Below, in pieces: positions 11,395 through 23,738 of a DNA stretch of 64,000 nucleotides (positions are counted from its first letter, which is position 1; every line of letters begins with the position of its first letter). A program made the translations under genes and the position numbers. Source of the stretch: Cyclina sinensis (Eukaryota; Mollusca; Bivalvia; Venerida; Veneridae); assembly GCA_012932295.1 (NCBI GenBank), contig JAAONU010000014.1, forward strand, positions 34,193,977 to 34,257,976, given 5' to 3'. The notes below the pieces were generated by a model. That model worked only from the letters and a program-made list of their open reading frames with translations. It made no database searches and was not told the origin of the DNA.

Positions 11395-14300
11395 GTCGGC
11401 TTGGCCATGATAAATGGTAACTTATGATTTTGCCTATGTTGTATTAATTTTTTTACCAAACTAAACTAAAAATTAAATGATAAGTATTTTTTCCAACAGG
11501 CCTGTTTGAGAGCTTTCCGGTGATGTATAGTTTTATACATGTTTCATAAGCATTTCCCGAGTTAAATGGGAAAATGTGACCCAAAAATGCCATTTTTCCA
11601 CCGTTCTGTAGTCTCACTGAGTTTTCGTTGTTTTTTCACCAGTTTGTTTGAAAATGTTTTGTTGGTTACAATTATTTTGATGTGTTCTCCCAGTTCGAAT
11701 GGAATACAGGCAAAAAAATACTTTATTTTTAACTTAAAATAAAGCAATATTAAAGAAAAAAATCATAAATGAGTAAACATGTATCTTATTATGCTAGTAA
11801 GATTTTTACCTTGCCTAGTTTGATAGACTTTAAAACAATGTTAATGTTTTATTACACATTTATAATTATTTTATTATTAAAACATATAAATCAAATTTTA
11901 AATGCACCAGAAGTTTTTTAGAGGATAACATTTTCTTTCTGATAACACAACGACAGAATATAGACATTTTTATGTAGAGTCCGTAGCCCACTTTTAAAAT
12001 ATGTACCGGCTGAATATAAAAAAACAGTACCACAGTTTTGAAACCTTTTCTGTTTTCAGGTTGTGCCAGATACTTAATACACAAAAAGAATTACGACATA
12101 GAAGAAGAACAAAAAAATATGGACAGATAATGGTTGTCCGTAGCCCCCACAACATTTATATTAGAAAGCCTATTTATTCATACAGATTCAGTGCAAAACT
12201 TTTCAACTCTTCACAATTTCATAATAGTGAAAAACATTTATGCATATGAAAACTTTTTGTCTTGAAATATTTACATTCCATGGAAAAAATGTTAAACTGT
12301 TAGAAAATTATGAAATTTTCAGTTAGGGCTGTTGCATGTACTATCTTATACATAAGATATACAAGGTTGCTGTCCTGAATTCACTGAATAAACAAGTAAT
12401 GTTAATCATGCAATATTGAATATATTAATGAATACCACAGACACAGTTTAAATTGCTTGAACTGGGCCTACGGACTCTACACTTTTCAAAGATGTACTTA
12501 TTATAATGGGGAAATGCTATGTATATTCAGATTATGTAAAAAAGTCAAACAGTTAGCATGACAGTTAGCACAGAAATGCACTAGCCCAAGCAGAGGCTGC
12601 AAATAATAAAGAAAGCAATGCTGAAATAAAAACAGTGAGTAGAAAATGCTTGAAAATGAGGCGATATAGGGAAAATGTAAAGAATGACCCAACTAGGCTG
12701 GAAAAATATCGTGAGAAAGATAGAGAAAGGAAAAGGAAGAAGTGTGCAGAACAAAGACAGAAGATTTTAAATGATAACAGACAGTTGCAGGAGAGAAAAC
12801 GAAGAGATGCTAGAGAATACATGAAAAACTATCGTGCAAAAGCTAAAGAAAGGAAAACACAGGCCACCAGCTCGTCAAAGTCTGCTATAAAAAAAAAGAA
12901 GCCCAAGAGTTGAAAAAAGTTATTCATTCCCAGAGCACAAAGCTGGCTACACAACGCACTCAAAATTGGAGGTTAAGAGTGAAACTAGCAAGTAAAACAG
13001 CAAAAACAGAAAATAGTGAAGACAAATCTGAAACATTATTGAATGGTAAAACTGAAGAAACAACTCAGACTATAGAAGATACAACTTCCACAGGATGCAG
13101 CAAAGCAACTTTCTATCGACATCTTAAGAGAATTAAAGATAACCTTCCTAAAACTCCTGAAAAAAAAGGCAGCAATTGTAGAGAAACTTATTAATTCACC
13201 ACAAACGTCTAAACTTCTAGAAAAGCAAGGAAAAATCATGTCAGAGAAAAGAAAGAAAAAAATTGAATTTGCAGAAAGAGTAATTGAGTAAGTAATTGAG
13301 TAAGTGTCAAAGAATATAAGTGAAACTAATTCCCACAAAAATTCACCTAAAGAGCAAAAAGTAGGGAAACATGCACTTCTAAAGACAGCAATGAAGGCAA
13401 TAGGCAAAGACTTTAAACTTGGATGTGAATCACTAGGCTTAATAAACAAAAAAATTCATAACATCAGACACGATAAAACAAATTGGTGGAAACCTAATAC
13501 AAGGAAAAGGAGAAGGGATAGAATCAGTGAAAATGTAAAACAGAAGATAGATGATTTTTACTTGTCAGCTGAAATAAGCAGAATAGTCCCAAATAAGAAA
13601 GAGGTTATCTGTTTGAAGACACAAAATGAAAAAAAAAGTATGTGCAGAAACATGTTATGGTGATTAAATCTGCTGATGCATACCATCAATACAAAAGACA
13701 ATATCCTGAAGATAAAGTGGGATTTTCATACTTTAAAAAGCTAAAGCCAGCACAAGTAAGAAGAGTGTCTGAAACAAGCAGAAAGAGTTGTCTGTGTAAT
13801 ATTTGCTGCAACGTGGCACTTAAAGCAGATGCTTTGAAACATTTCATTAAAGAAATAAGTCAAGATATAATAGATGTTGACAAGAAAACTCTGTCAGAAA
13901 AGACTTTATGTGAAACAGGAACAGATCGCAATCATAATCCACAGTGTTTGAGAAGGCAGTGTACTGAATGTGGAACAGTGCTATTGAGAAAGTACCTAAG
14001 GTCAATAGAAGACAAAAGTAAGAAAGACAAGTTAGAAATTGATTGGTACAAATGGGACACAATTGCACTGGACCGAGACGATGCGTCAAAAAAGAAAATT
14101 AAATCATATGTTTCCAAAAGAACTACCTTCTCAGAATTTATGAAAGACCTTGAACAAGAAATGAATGAATATCCGTCACACAAATTTCGTGCAAGCTGGC
14201 AGCAATCTCAAATGTCAGAGTGTTTAAAAACTTTGGATAACATTCAACTCATGATGATAATGGATTTTAGCGAGAAGTACAAATGCTCTTTTCAGAATGA

Positions 14301-16425
14301 GATCCAGTCGGCATATTTCGAACACAATCTTGTCACAATTCATCCATGTATGTGTTATTATAAGAAGTGTTTCAATGATGAAGAATATCTATATAAACAC
14401 TCAGTTATTGGAATTTCAAATGACCTTAAACATAACTCAAGTTTGGTTAAAGTGTTTGAAGATAAAGCTATCGAGAAAGTAGAAGAGCAACAGAAGTCAC
14501 TGAATGGACAGATGGCTGTGCGGCACAGTATAAGAGTCGTGTTGCTTTTGCCTATCTGAGTAAAAGAGACAAGATATTTTCACGCAATTATTTTGAAACA
14601 TCACATGGTAAGAATGTCTGTGATGGTCTAGGAGCCATAGTTAAAAATTCTTTATATCGTGCCATGTTAACTGGAAAAGTAATTGCAAATGCTGAAGATG
14701 TTTACAATCATTGCCTAAATTGTTTGACCCATGGAGTTAAAATTAACGAAAAAGAAAAATGTGTGACTATTAGGGAGTTCATAAATGTACCAAAAGATGA
14801 TGCAAATCGAAATGTACCCATGGCATCTACAATAACTGGCACAAGGAAACTGCATGCAATACAAAATACAGGAGAAAATATGATAGTTAAAAGCAAAACT
14901 TGTCATGTTACTGTCATGGTTGTAGAACTAAAGACCAATGCCTCAATAGCAATCATGTAGATGAATGGATTGTGACTAATTTGACCTGTATCCTTTGATA
15001 TAATTGATTTCAGTATGAGTATTTTGTTGTAGAAAAGATTACAGCTGAATAAAAAAAAATCCGCTTAATTCGGTGCTGCGGCCTCAACAAGAATCATAGG
15101 TAGTATTCCCCTTTTCAAGCTCCCCCATGAACAGACTCAATAAAACAGAGAGTGCTATTTCCTGTATACACTGTAATCATGTAATCATAGCTTTTGCAGG
15201 ATCTACAATTAGAATTTATTTACATTAGATATATATTTAAGCATCAGCATAATAGAGATGAATATTTATCAAGTACCTTAACACATACAAAGTGAAACCA
15301 CAACGGAAAAGAAAGACACGTCAACAGACAATAAATGGTACAGAAAATACAGACAGTATCCTTTTGAATTTTATTAATATTTTCTTTTGTAGGTACAAAA
15401 TATAACTTTAACTAGATTTATATGATAAATGTAGTAGATTTATATCATCATATATGATGAAATACTTTAATGCTTTAAAATAATTCACAATTATACCTAC
15501 TTTCTTGCAAGCTTTATAACAATACCCATCATTACTACATTTATTTTCTTCATGTAACACTTTTTCTCTGCATATCTTTCCTTTTACTATTATTCTTAAT
15601 TAACATTCCAGTAGCTAGCCGTAGTCTTAATGCTTTTAGTGACATTTCAGTGAGTTGCTAGTCATACTCCTAACCCTGCTGGAGATGCTTTGTCTATCAC
15701 TGCTTTATCCCTGGAGAAAAGGTACTACCGTATATACAGAGTAATTTTGTAACAAAAATTATTAATATAATAATTACTTTAACAACATTCAAATAAAATC
15801 ATATCTTTTAGTAAGTGTTGTTTGTTATTACAGTGAAATGATACTTATGAATCTAATCTAATGATAAAAAAGTAATACAATGTACAAACAGCATTTACGG
15901 GCTAAGACGTAGGACCTATAATGATGAGGAGAACCCAGTCCCAAGTCATGTTAGTCATTTGTTAGTAAACAGCTAATGATACAATAATTAATGTTACACA
16001 TAATACTTCTTTCAGGAAAGTATATTATGATGTTGATGACTTTGTGAGAGTTAAGGTTGGAGGAAAACGTGCCTCAAGAGAGTATGTTGGAAAAATTCTT
16101 GATATTGATCATAAAGAAGAGGAAATGAACATTGACTTTATGCAAGAAACCAAAGTAAAGGGAAAAGTAATGTACTATTGGGGAGAAAATAAAGACACTG
16201 GATTGACAAAAATGCAAAGAATACTGAAAAAACTACATGCACCGGTCTTGAGCAGTTTAAGTACAAACAGAAAAGTGTTATATGAGTTTAAGTGAATGTC
16301 TGGTTAAGGTGTAAAAACTTTGATACATTTACAGTCAGTTTTCTAAGAAAAGGTTCTTCTGTTTGAAGGGGTCTGAAAATTACTCTATGTGAGACTGAGG
16401 AGTTACCCTTTATCATGGCCAGGCC
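11395..16425 (+). mobile_element. Decayed 5 kb DNA transposon with terminal inverted repeats
   Basis: The ends are inverted copies: left TGGCCATGATAAATGGTAAC (from 11405), right reverse complement TGGCCATGATAAAGGGTAAC. Partial similarity (GGC-rich) continues out to the junctions. A CTG on each side (11392-11394 and 16426-16428) fits a 3-bp target duplication, and removing the insert restores element D monomer sequence (cattgctgtagct). The interior carries a frameshifted transposase-like gene from about 12569 to 16295. The word GTCCGTAGCCC occurs near 11980 and 12135 and in similar inverted form near 12470. I cannot place it in a named superfamily. Confidence 0.7.
12569..16295 (+). pseudogene. 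Broken transposase-like gene of the 11395-16425 transposon
   Basis: One protein appears to be spread over several reading frames. In order: (1) 12569-12913, a very basic Arg/Lys/Glu-rich N-terminus with repeated 'RYREN' and 'YREKDRERKRKK'; (2) 12913-13194 and 13304-13663, a basic region with 'WWKPNTRKRRRDRI' and 'FYLSAEISRIVPNKKEV'; (3) 13642-14490, with 'VGFSYFKKLKP', a Cys cluster 'CLCNICC', 'CTECG' and the acidic motif 'MDFSEKYKC'; (4) after a frame change near 14490, 'WTDGCAAQYKSR' and 'HGKNVCDGLGAIVK'; (5) after another change near 14900, a 'CYCHGC' stretch ending near 14999. A likely terminal exon follows a consensus 3' splice site (exon from 16016), encoding 'YVGKILDIDHKEEEMNIDFM', which looks like a Tudor/BAH-type fold. 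Several frame breaks and two in-frame stops near 13290 make it non-functional. I recognise this layout from uncharacterised transposon-associated proteins of cnidarians, insects and molluscs. The acidic residues are candidate catalytic positions by inference only. Confidence 0.65.
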
Positions 16426-17516
16426 CTGTAGCTAAAAAACAAAAAAATAGGTCAGTAGGTCAAAAATACAGGTCAAGCAATAATGTTTTTGAAATCATCT
16501 TGAAAAACTGTACAAATGGTCCAAATTTTTTTTGGGGCAAGGGGTGGGGGGAGTGACCACCAGGGGAGGGGGGATGACCCCACTGTGGTCACAGTGCATA
16601 CTACCAAATATCTAAGATCTAGGCCTTGCAGTTTGTGACAAGAAGATTTTTAAAGTTTTTTGTTATATAACTCTATGTGTCCCCTTCGGCAGGGCCAGTT
16701 TTGACCCAGGGGCCATGATTTGAACAATCTTGGTAGAGGTCTACTAGGCAATGCTCAACACCAAATATCTAAGCTCTATGCCTTGCGGGTTCTGACAAGA
16801 AGATTTTTGAAGTTTTGCCCTACAATGTATATAACTCGATGTTATTCAAGTAAGAATTGGGGCGGGGTCAGTTCTGACCCAAGGGTCATGTTTTGAACAA
16901 TCTTGGCAGATGTCCACCAGATGATGCCTTACAACAAATATCTAAGCTCCAGGCCTTGCGGTTTCTGACGAGAAGACTTTTAAAGTTTTTCCTATATAAC
17001 TCTATGTAAATCAAGGGACCCCCGGCGCGGGGCCAGTTCTGACCCAAGGTTCATAATTTGAACAATCTTGGTAGAGGTCCACAAGATGATGCCTCTCACT
17101 AAATATCTAAGCTCCAGGTCTTGCGGTTTATGACAAGAAGATTTTTTAAGTTTTCCCCATAATTACATTTGTGTATAACTCTATGTAAATCAAGTGACCC
17201 CCGGGGCAGGGCCAGTTCTGACATCAGGGTCATAATTTGAACAATCTTGGTAGAGGTCTACCAGATAATGCCTCACACCAAAAATCTAAGCTCCAGGCCT
17301 TGAGGTTTCTGACAAGAAGATTTTTAAAGTTTTCACTATATAACTCTATGTAAAACATGTGACCCCTGGAGCAGGGCCAGTTCTGTTTCCAGGGTCATAA
17401 TTTGAACAATCTTGGTAGAGGTCAACTACATGATGCCTTATACCAAATATCTAAGCTCCAAGCCTTGTGGTTTCTGACAAGAAGATTTTTAAAGTTTTCA
17501 GTATATAACTCTATTC

Positions 17517-18820
17517 AACGATCAAGTATTGATGTGACAGGAATTAGGAAGAAATATGGCAGTGAAGTAAAAATGGTGCTGTTATTTTGGTACCAACACA
17601 GAAAGTTGGTTTCAACAGTTCAAAATAAAAATAAATCAGATACCTGAGTAGCAATGCCAGGCTGTATTTTCATGTAAGCTACACACATGCCAAGTTGAGT
17701 ATCAATAGGTCAAAGTGTGCTGAAGTTATTGAGTAGAAGCTGAAAATTCTATTGTAAGCAAGTGACCTTGATCACAGACACCTGGGTAGCAATCCCAAGC
17801 TGCCTCTTAATATAAGCTACCCATAAACCAATTTTAGCATCAATAGACCAAAACAAACTAAAGTTATAGAGCAGATACTGAATTTCAATTTTTAGCAACA
17901 GTGACCTTGACCTTGATCACAGACACCTGGGTAGCAATCTTAAGCTGCCCCTTGATATAAGCTACCCATACACCAAGTTTGGGGTCAATAGGTCAAAGCA
18001 AACTCAAGTATTTGAGGGGAAGCTGAATTTCTATTTTTAGCAACAGTGACCTTGACCTTGACCACAGACACCTGGGTAGCAATCCCAAGCTGCTTCTTAA
18101 AATAAGCTACCCATAAACCAAGTTTAGCATCAATAGACCAAAACAAACTAAAGTTATTGAGCAGAAACTGAATTTCTATTTTTAGCTACAGTGACCTTGA
18201 CCTTGATCACAGACACCTGGGTAGCAATCCCAAGCTGCCCCTTGATATAAGCTACCCATACAACAAGTTTGGGGTCAATAGGTCAAAGCAAACTCAAGTT
18301 ATTGAGCAGAAACTGAATTTCTATTTTTAGCAACAGTGACCTTGACCTTGATCACAGACACCTGGGTAGCAATCCCAAGCTGGCCCTTGATATAAGCTAC
18401 CCATATACCAAGTTTGGGGTCAATAGGTCAAAGCAAACTCAAGTTATTGAGCGGAAACTGAATTTGTATTTTTAGCAACAGTGACCATGACATTGATCAC
18501 AGACACATAGGTAGCAATCCCAAGCTGCCCCTTGATATAAGCTACTCATATACCAAGTTTGGGGTCAATATGTCAAAGCAAACTCAAGTTATTGAGCGGA
18601 AACTGAATTTCTATTTTTAGCAACAGTGACTTTGACCTTGATCACAGACACCTGGGTAGCAATCCCAAGCTGCCTCTTGATATAAGCTACCCATACACCA
18701 AGTTTGGCGTCAATAGGCCAAAGTTAACTCAAGTTATTGAGCAGAAACCAAAAGTTGACGCCCGCCCGCCGACTTCAGCATTTCAATAACCAGTTTTCGT
18801 TGAAAACCTGGTTAATAAAA
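17517..18820 (+). repeat. 145-bp tandem array ending in a hairpin
   Basis: The phrase 'cctgggtagcaatcccaagctg' recurs at 17781, 17926, 18071, 18216, 18361, 18506 and 18651, exactly 145 bp apart, with a more diverged unit at 17643. Each unit contains 'gaccttgatcacagacacc' and 'ggtcaataggtcaaagcaaactc'. The array stops in a short GC-rich piece (cgcccgcccgccg) followed by a hairpin (18788-18813) made of AACCAGTTTTC and GAAAACCTGGTT. The open frame at 17402-17647 is a by-product. Confidence 0.8.
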
Positions 18821-19279
18821 GGAAACATCATATCTGATTAAACATGAAAATCCAGAAAAACAACAAAATAAAGAAATGCAGCATTTTACTGCTTTAAAAT
18901 GGAAAGCCATTTCTCATAGCAATGAGCAATATTATTTGTTGAAGCTTTATTTAAAGTCACTTCAAAACCATGGCATGACAACCCCAATTCTTAGACCTGG
19001 GTTCAAAGGTTTCCTGCAGATAAAATTCAAGTTGTTTTCCCAAATTTTCTGTGGTCAAAAACAAAATCCAAACAAGACCTGTCACTGGCAATTGACATAT
19101 GCCCCTGAAATGTAGCTTTGAAATGAAACTGGTGTAAACATATAACTGAATATGTCTGTGGAAAAGAGATCAGACAAAAAATAGAGCATGAACTGAAGGT
19201 AAATGGTAAAGTAATGTTTTTCTGCTTCAGATAATTATTCAATGAAATATAAAGCTGTGAGTAACAGTGAGTTTAGCCT
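18821..19279. other. No gene seen
   Basis: About 460 bp of AT-rich sequence between two arrays. Short open frames at 18876-19115 (plus) and 19027-19242 (minus) overlap antisense and show no recognisable motif. Confidence 0.4.
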
Positions 19280-21027
19280 TGAATACAAACAATATTGTTT
19301 TATTCCAAACCCCTACTATGTTTAATATATAATAAAATCCACCAAGCAGTTTTGGAGATGTAGCTTGAACAAGATTTTAATATAGAAGTTATAGTAAAAA
19401 TGACTAAGGGCCCATAACACTGCCAAATATAAATAAATCCGACCAAGAACTCCTGACAATATGCACAGCTAGGTTTGGTGACAAACATTCCTGTGTAGTT
19501 TCAATGAAATCCTCCAGTGGTTTTGGAGATGAAGGTGGACAAGATCTTAATATAGAAGTTAGATAAAAAATGATTTTACTCTGCCAAAAATAATCTGAGC
19601 AGAAACTCCTGAAGATATGCACAACAAGGCTTGGTGACAAACATTCCTGTGAAGTTTCAATGAAATCCACCAAGCGGTTTCAGAGGAGAAGTGTGGAGAA
19701 GATTTTAATGAAATCCTCAAATGGTTTTGGAGATGAAGCGTGGACAAGATTTTAATATAGAAAATAGAGTAAAAAATGATTTTACTCTGCCAAAAATAAT
19801 CTGAGCAGAAACTCCTGAAGCTGGCTTAACAAGGCTTGGTGACAAACATTCCTGTGAAGTTTCAATGAAATCCACCAAGCGGTTTTAGAGAAGAAGTGTG
19901 GAGAAGATTTTAATATAGGAGTTATAGTAAAAAATGACTAAGTGCCCATAACTCTGCCGAAAATTATTCGAGCAGAAACTCCTAACAAAATTCATAACAA
20001 AATTTGGTGACAAACATTCCTGTGAAGTTTCAATGAAATCCTCCCAGTAGTTTTGGAGATGAGTGGTTTTGGAGATTAAGTGCGGACAAGATTTTAAGAT
20101 AGAAGTAGTGTGGGGGGATTTTAATATAGAAGTTATAGTAAAAAAAATGACTAAGTGCCCAGAACTCTGCCAAAAATAATCTGAGCAGAAACTCCTGACA
20201 ATATGCATAACAAGGCTTGGTGACAAACATTCCTGTGAAGTTTCAATAAAATCCACCAAGCGGTTTTTGAGAAGAAGTGTGGAGAAGATTTTAATATAGA
20301 AGTTATATGGTAGGGTGACAATCTGGCCCTCAGAATTAGGGTACCCACCCATAAAAGCTTACAAAACTTGTCATATATCAAAATGTTCGGCATAGTCTGA
20401 AGTTTATTAGACTGCCGGCATAAATTGGCATAACTCACAGCGTTCTTCAAAAATCCAAGATGGCTGCCAAGATGGCCGCCGACATGTAAAAAAATGGGCT
20501 CTTTCATTTATGTCAGTAAGAAGATGTCAAATTTAGCAATTTATGGTGTTGTTTTAGTATTTATGATAAGACTCACAATAAGTTTATCAGATAGTAAAGC
20601 TTTATTTGGAGAATACTCAAATATATTTTTAAAAAATGGTCTAATATACACAAAAAATGGACAAAATTTTGGGGTAGAGGTGATATTTTCACTAAAGAAT
20701 AAGAAATTCTATGTAATATTTCATTTTTAGGTGGTTTTTATATATCAACAATAAAACAGAAGTAGAATTATCTCACATTATGGTATGCATTTATTGCAAA
20801 TTTTGATACTATATACAATTTAAAGTGGGTGGGGTAAATCTAAACGCAATTTACATGTACACATATTGTTCATATTATACCATTTGCTTTTGAGATTTTT
20901 AAGTATTTTCTTCTTTTGTACAAAACATTGTTTCAATTGCTGTAAAGCCTATAATGTCTATGGCATAAACTACAATTATCACATTCAATATGCAATTAAA
21001 ATCAAAAGTGTTTGGGGTAAATCTTAA

Positions 21028-21460
21028 AGGGGCTGTGCTCCAGATGACAAAAAAAGGAAAGTTTTCTTGTATTATAAATTTCTTGTAATATTTATGACTA
21101 ATGCTTAAAAAATAACTTACTCACCAAAAATAAGTCAAATAATTACATTATAAATTGTTTTTTTTTCCCTTTCAAAGTGCTATACCGTAACGCGACGGTA
21201 TAACTATATCGTATAATATTTAAAGTAAATAACTGTAATATCACATGCGGCGATGGTGGTGACAGTAAAAGCGTTGGAGAAATTTTGTTGACATGAGGGT
21301 CCAGAGTTCAAATCAGGCTGGAGCGAAAATATTTTTTTTATTCTATTTTGACTTTTATAATCAGTTTTGAAGTAAAATATTATGTTGTTATAATCTCACG
21401 GCATCTAAATATATAATTTATGAAAAAAAAAATTTATGTCAAATCTGGAGTACAGCCTCT
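21028..21460. mobile_element. TTAA-flanked MITE inside the left arm
   Basis: The element is bounded by TTAA on both sides (21024-21027 and 21461-21464). Its ends AGGGGCTGTGCTCCAGAT and ATCTGGAGTACAGCCTCT are inverted copies with two mismatches. The uninterrupted right arm reads gcacaTTAAgattt at the matching place, giving a direct empty-site comparison. TTAA targets are typical of piggyBac and Kolobok families. Inside are a small hairpin ATACCGT...ACGGTAT (near 21183-21202) and a degenerate B-box-like GAGTTCAAATC (near 21310). Non-coding. Confidence 0.8.
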
Positions 21461-22423
21461 TTAATGCACTTTAAATGTGCACATAGTGTTCAAGTTTACA
21501 TATTGGAAGGCATTTGGTACAGACATTTTTTTTTTCTTGTACAACATCATTTGCTATAATGTCTAATATTTCATATACAAAAGCATAAACCACATTAACC
21601 ATAATAAACAAATTTGATTTCATATATTCTTACTTAGCACGGGAAGGAGTTCATAGAAATAATAGCAATTATCGACAAGTAAAAATGTGTTATTGCACTT
21701 CCCTTTGTGTCAAGAATGAATTGTTTGAAATTGCTAGCTTTCATTTATATCGTAAATAAATTCACAATTAATTAATATATACTTCCACCAGGTAAAATTC
21801 AATTTTTACTATCAATCTTATCATCTGTGTCAAATCTCATCATCAATTACATCATCATCTATAGACATGCTTGCCAACATTGTGAAGAGATTCTGATAGG
21901 CTGCTTCATTATCTTGTAGTGAGCTATGGCAGTCACAAGCTGTGTGCAGGGCTGTTAATATGGGGAATGGACACTCCATATCTATCGAAAGAATAACCAG
22001 AATATGTTGTCGCGCGTTCACCTATATATCCTATATTCCAACACTATCCGCAATTCACCGACAATAAAGAAAGAAGGAATTGAGCGTGATAAAGCATATA
22101 CAGTATAGAATTCTGAATAAAAGCGTGCGCCTGCTGATGTCACTGCATACTACTTTCGGCTGTTCCTATTTGTCATTGTAAAGCAATAATTGTTATGGTC
22201 CATATTATCTTCTTTTGATGTTCATCTATGATAAAATTATACATATTTGTTTAAACGTAAATTAGTGACTAAAAAGCTAAAATGACCTTGTTGTTTTCAT
22301 TTTCACGTGGGGAAAGAATAGAGGGGTAAACAGAATAGCCTGTCAGGGACAGTTACTGTAAAAAATGACATGATAAGTAGTGCACATAATTGTGTCATTA
22401 TTACTATACATATTTGTTAGAAT

Positions 22424-22599
22424 GGAAATAGATTTTGAGTGCTCTACCGTCGAATATAGCACGGTATCTCGTTCAGATACGTTATTATTTAATCACTCAG
22501 GCCTGTGGCCTTTGTGATTAAATTAATATGCATCTGAACTCAACACCGTGCTACAATGTATATTTGACGGTAGAGCACTCAAACTTAAAATCTATTTCC
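22424..22599. mobile_element. 176-bp foldback (hairpin MITE)
   Basis: The left arm contains GAGTGCTCTACCGTCGAATA and the right arm the matching TATTTGACGGTAGAGCACTC. The arms extend from GGAAATAGATTTT to AAAATCTATTTCC with a short loop around 'caggcctgtggcct'. The internal word ACCGTGCTA is also mirrored. It is nearly fully self-complementary and non-coding. Confidence 0.75.
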
Positions 22600-23726
22600 T
22601 TAATACTAAATAGAAAATCGATCGATAATTGATAATCTATTGCTAGTAAGTGGAAAGTTGGAATGCACCTTGTTTACAAAAACATCGGCCTTTTTGTCAA
22701 TAATGGGTTGATTTTCATAATCTGAAATTTGTAAGAAAGAAGAAACATTGACGTTTTAAATATCTATTTTTCACTCCAACCACGGAAGTTTTCCTTGCAA
22801 GCTGGCGAGTAAAAGACAACTCAATATGTTTTGCTCTCTTTTTTATAATTACATGTTTCTACTGTTTGTTAGCGTAAAGATGGCATGCAATGCTCGCACC
22901 TACTTTACACAAATATCGGTCTTTTTGACAATTATAAGTTGATTTTCAAAATTTTTAATTTGTAAGAAAGAAGAAACATTCACCTTATTAAACAAAATTA
23001 ATTTCTTCTTCAACAAAAAACAGCAGTTTTATTTGCAAGCGGTTGAGTAAATTACAACTCATAAATTTTATCTCTCTTTTTGTTAAAAATCTGTCTCAAA
23101 TTGATGAAAGCACAATAATAAGCGGTCCATTATGAAGTTAATGTTAAGAGAAGGCTGGAAACCTTATATCCAGATCCAAATATCAGCCAAGTAGAGTGCG
23201 ATGCAGTTCATTTTTAGTGTTTTTATCAGGTCTGTAAGCACTGATACCACCGAAATTCAGTACGTTGATGATTACTAAATGACTGTATTTTCAACAAAAC
23301 TGCCATGTTTACGGTGCTCTATTTCATAAATAAACACAGATATAGGAATAAATACATTGTAAAGTTCTATGTACTCAGTTCTATGTCCATTTATCAACTT
23401 CCATCAAATGCCATCATATTTTGTAACTCTGTTTTCATCCGATAACCCCCTAAAGTTAACCAGAAAACAAGAATTTGTACATACTTTCCAACATTTTGGA
23501 AAATTATTCCATTTAAGTATTGATATTTTTGTTTTTGAAGCAAAAGCTGCATTGAAAAATAACAAACCAGACAATCAAAACAACATGGGAAAATTTTATT
23601 TTACTAGTTCAGCTATAATTCGTACAGTAATTTCTTATTTAAACTTGTTTTTTCGGCATTAGTTTATACTTTACTTTAAGCAACAACATATACCATCCGC
23701 CATTCAGGTATTTATAAAGAACCGAG

Positions 23727-23738
23727 TGCGCATGCGCG
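23727..23738. promoter_or_regulatory. Palindromic TGCGCATGCGCG (NRF-1-like site)
   Basis: This 12-mer matches the known NRF-1 recognition pattern, but it lies about 40 bp inside the end of a nested transposon and no transcription unit is visible beside it. Function is unproven. Confidence 0.2.

Larger units (their letters stand above)
10964..17516 (+). repeat. Hairpin-started monomer element D (interrupted)
   Basis: It begins directly after element C with the palindrome AGGGCCAATGGCCCT (10967-10981) and AAAGCGTTCACCTG. Monomers with 'ccaaatttcattgccatagct' and 'aaaaagtaggtcagtaggtcaaaa' run to 11394. A 5 kb transposon then intervenes, and the same monomer resumes at about 16426 ('tgtagctaaaaaacaaaaaaataggtcagtagg'). 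From 16540 to 17516 it has about 155-bp monomers ('gacccaagggtcataatttgaacaatcttggtagagg'). No terminal hairpin of the A-C type is seen, so the 3' end is either lost or replaced by the following 145-bp array. Confidence 0.65.

Noticed and set aside
13036..13449. 137-codon minus frame, Phe/Ser-rich
   Set aside because: It lies antisense to the basic, Lys-rich transposase-like gene; antisense of Lys/Glu-rich sequence gives Phe/Ser/Leu frames.
19300..20507. Family of minus-strand proteins with 'ETSQECLSPSLV'
   Set aside because: The peptide recurs only because the DNA monomer repeats; frames shift between monomers and break at random.
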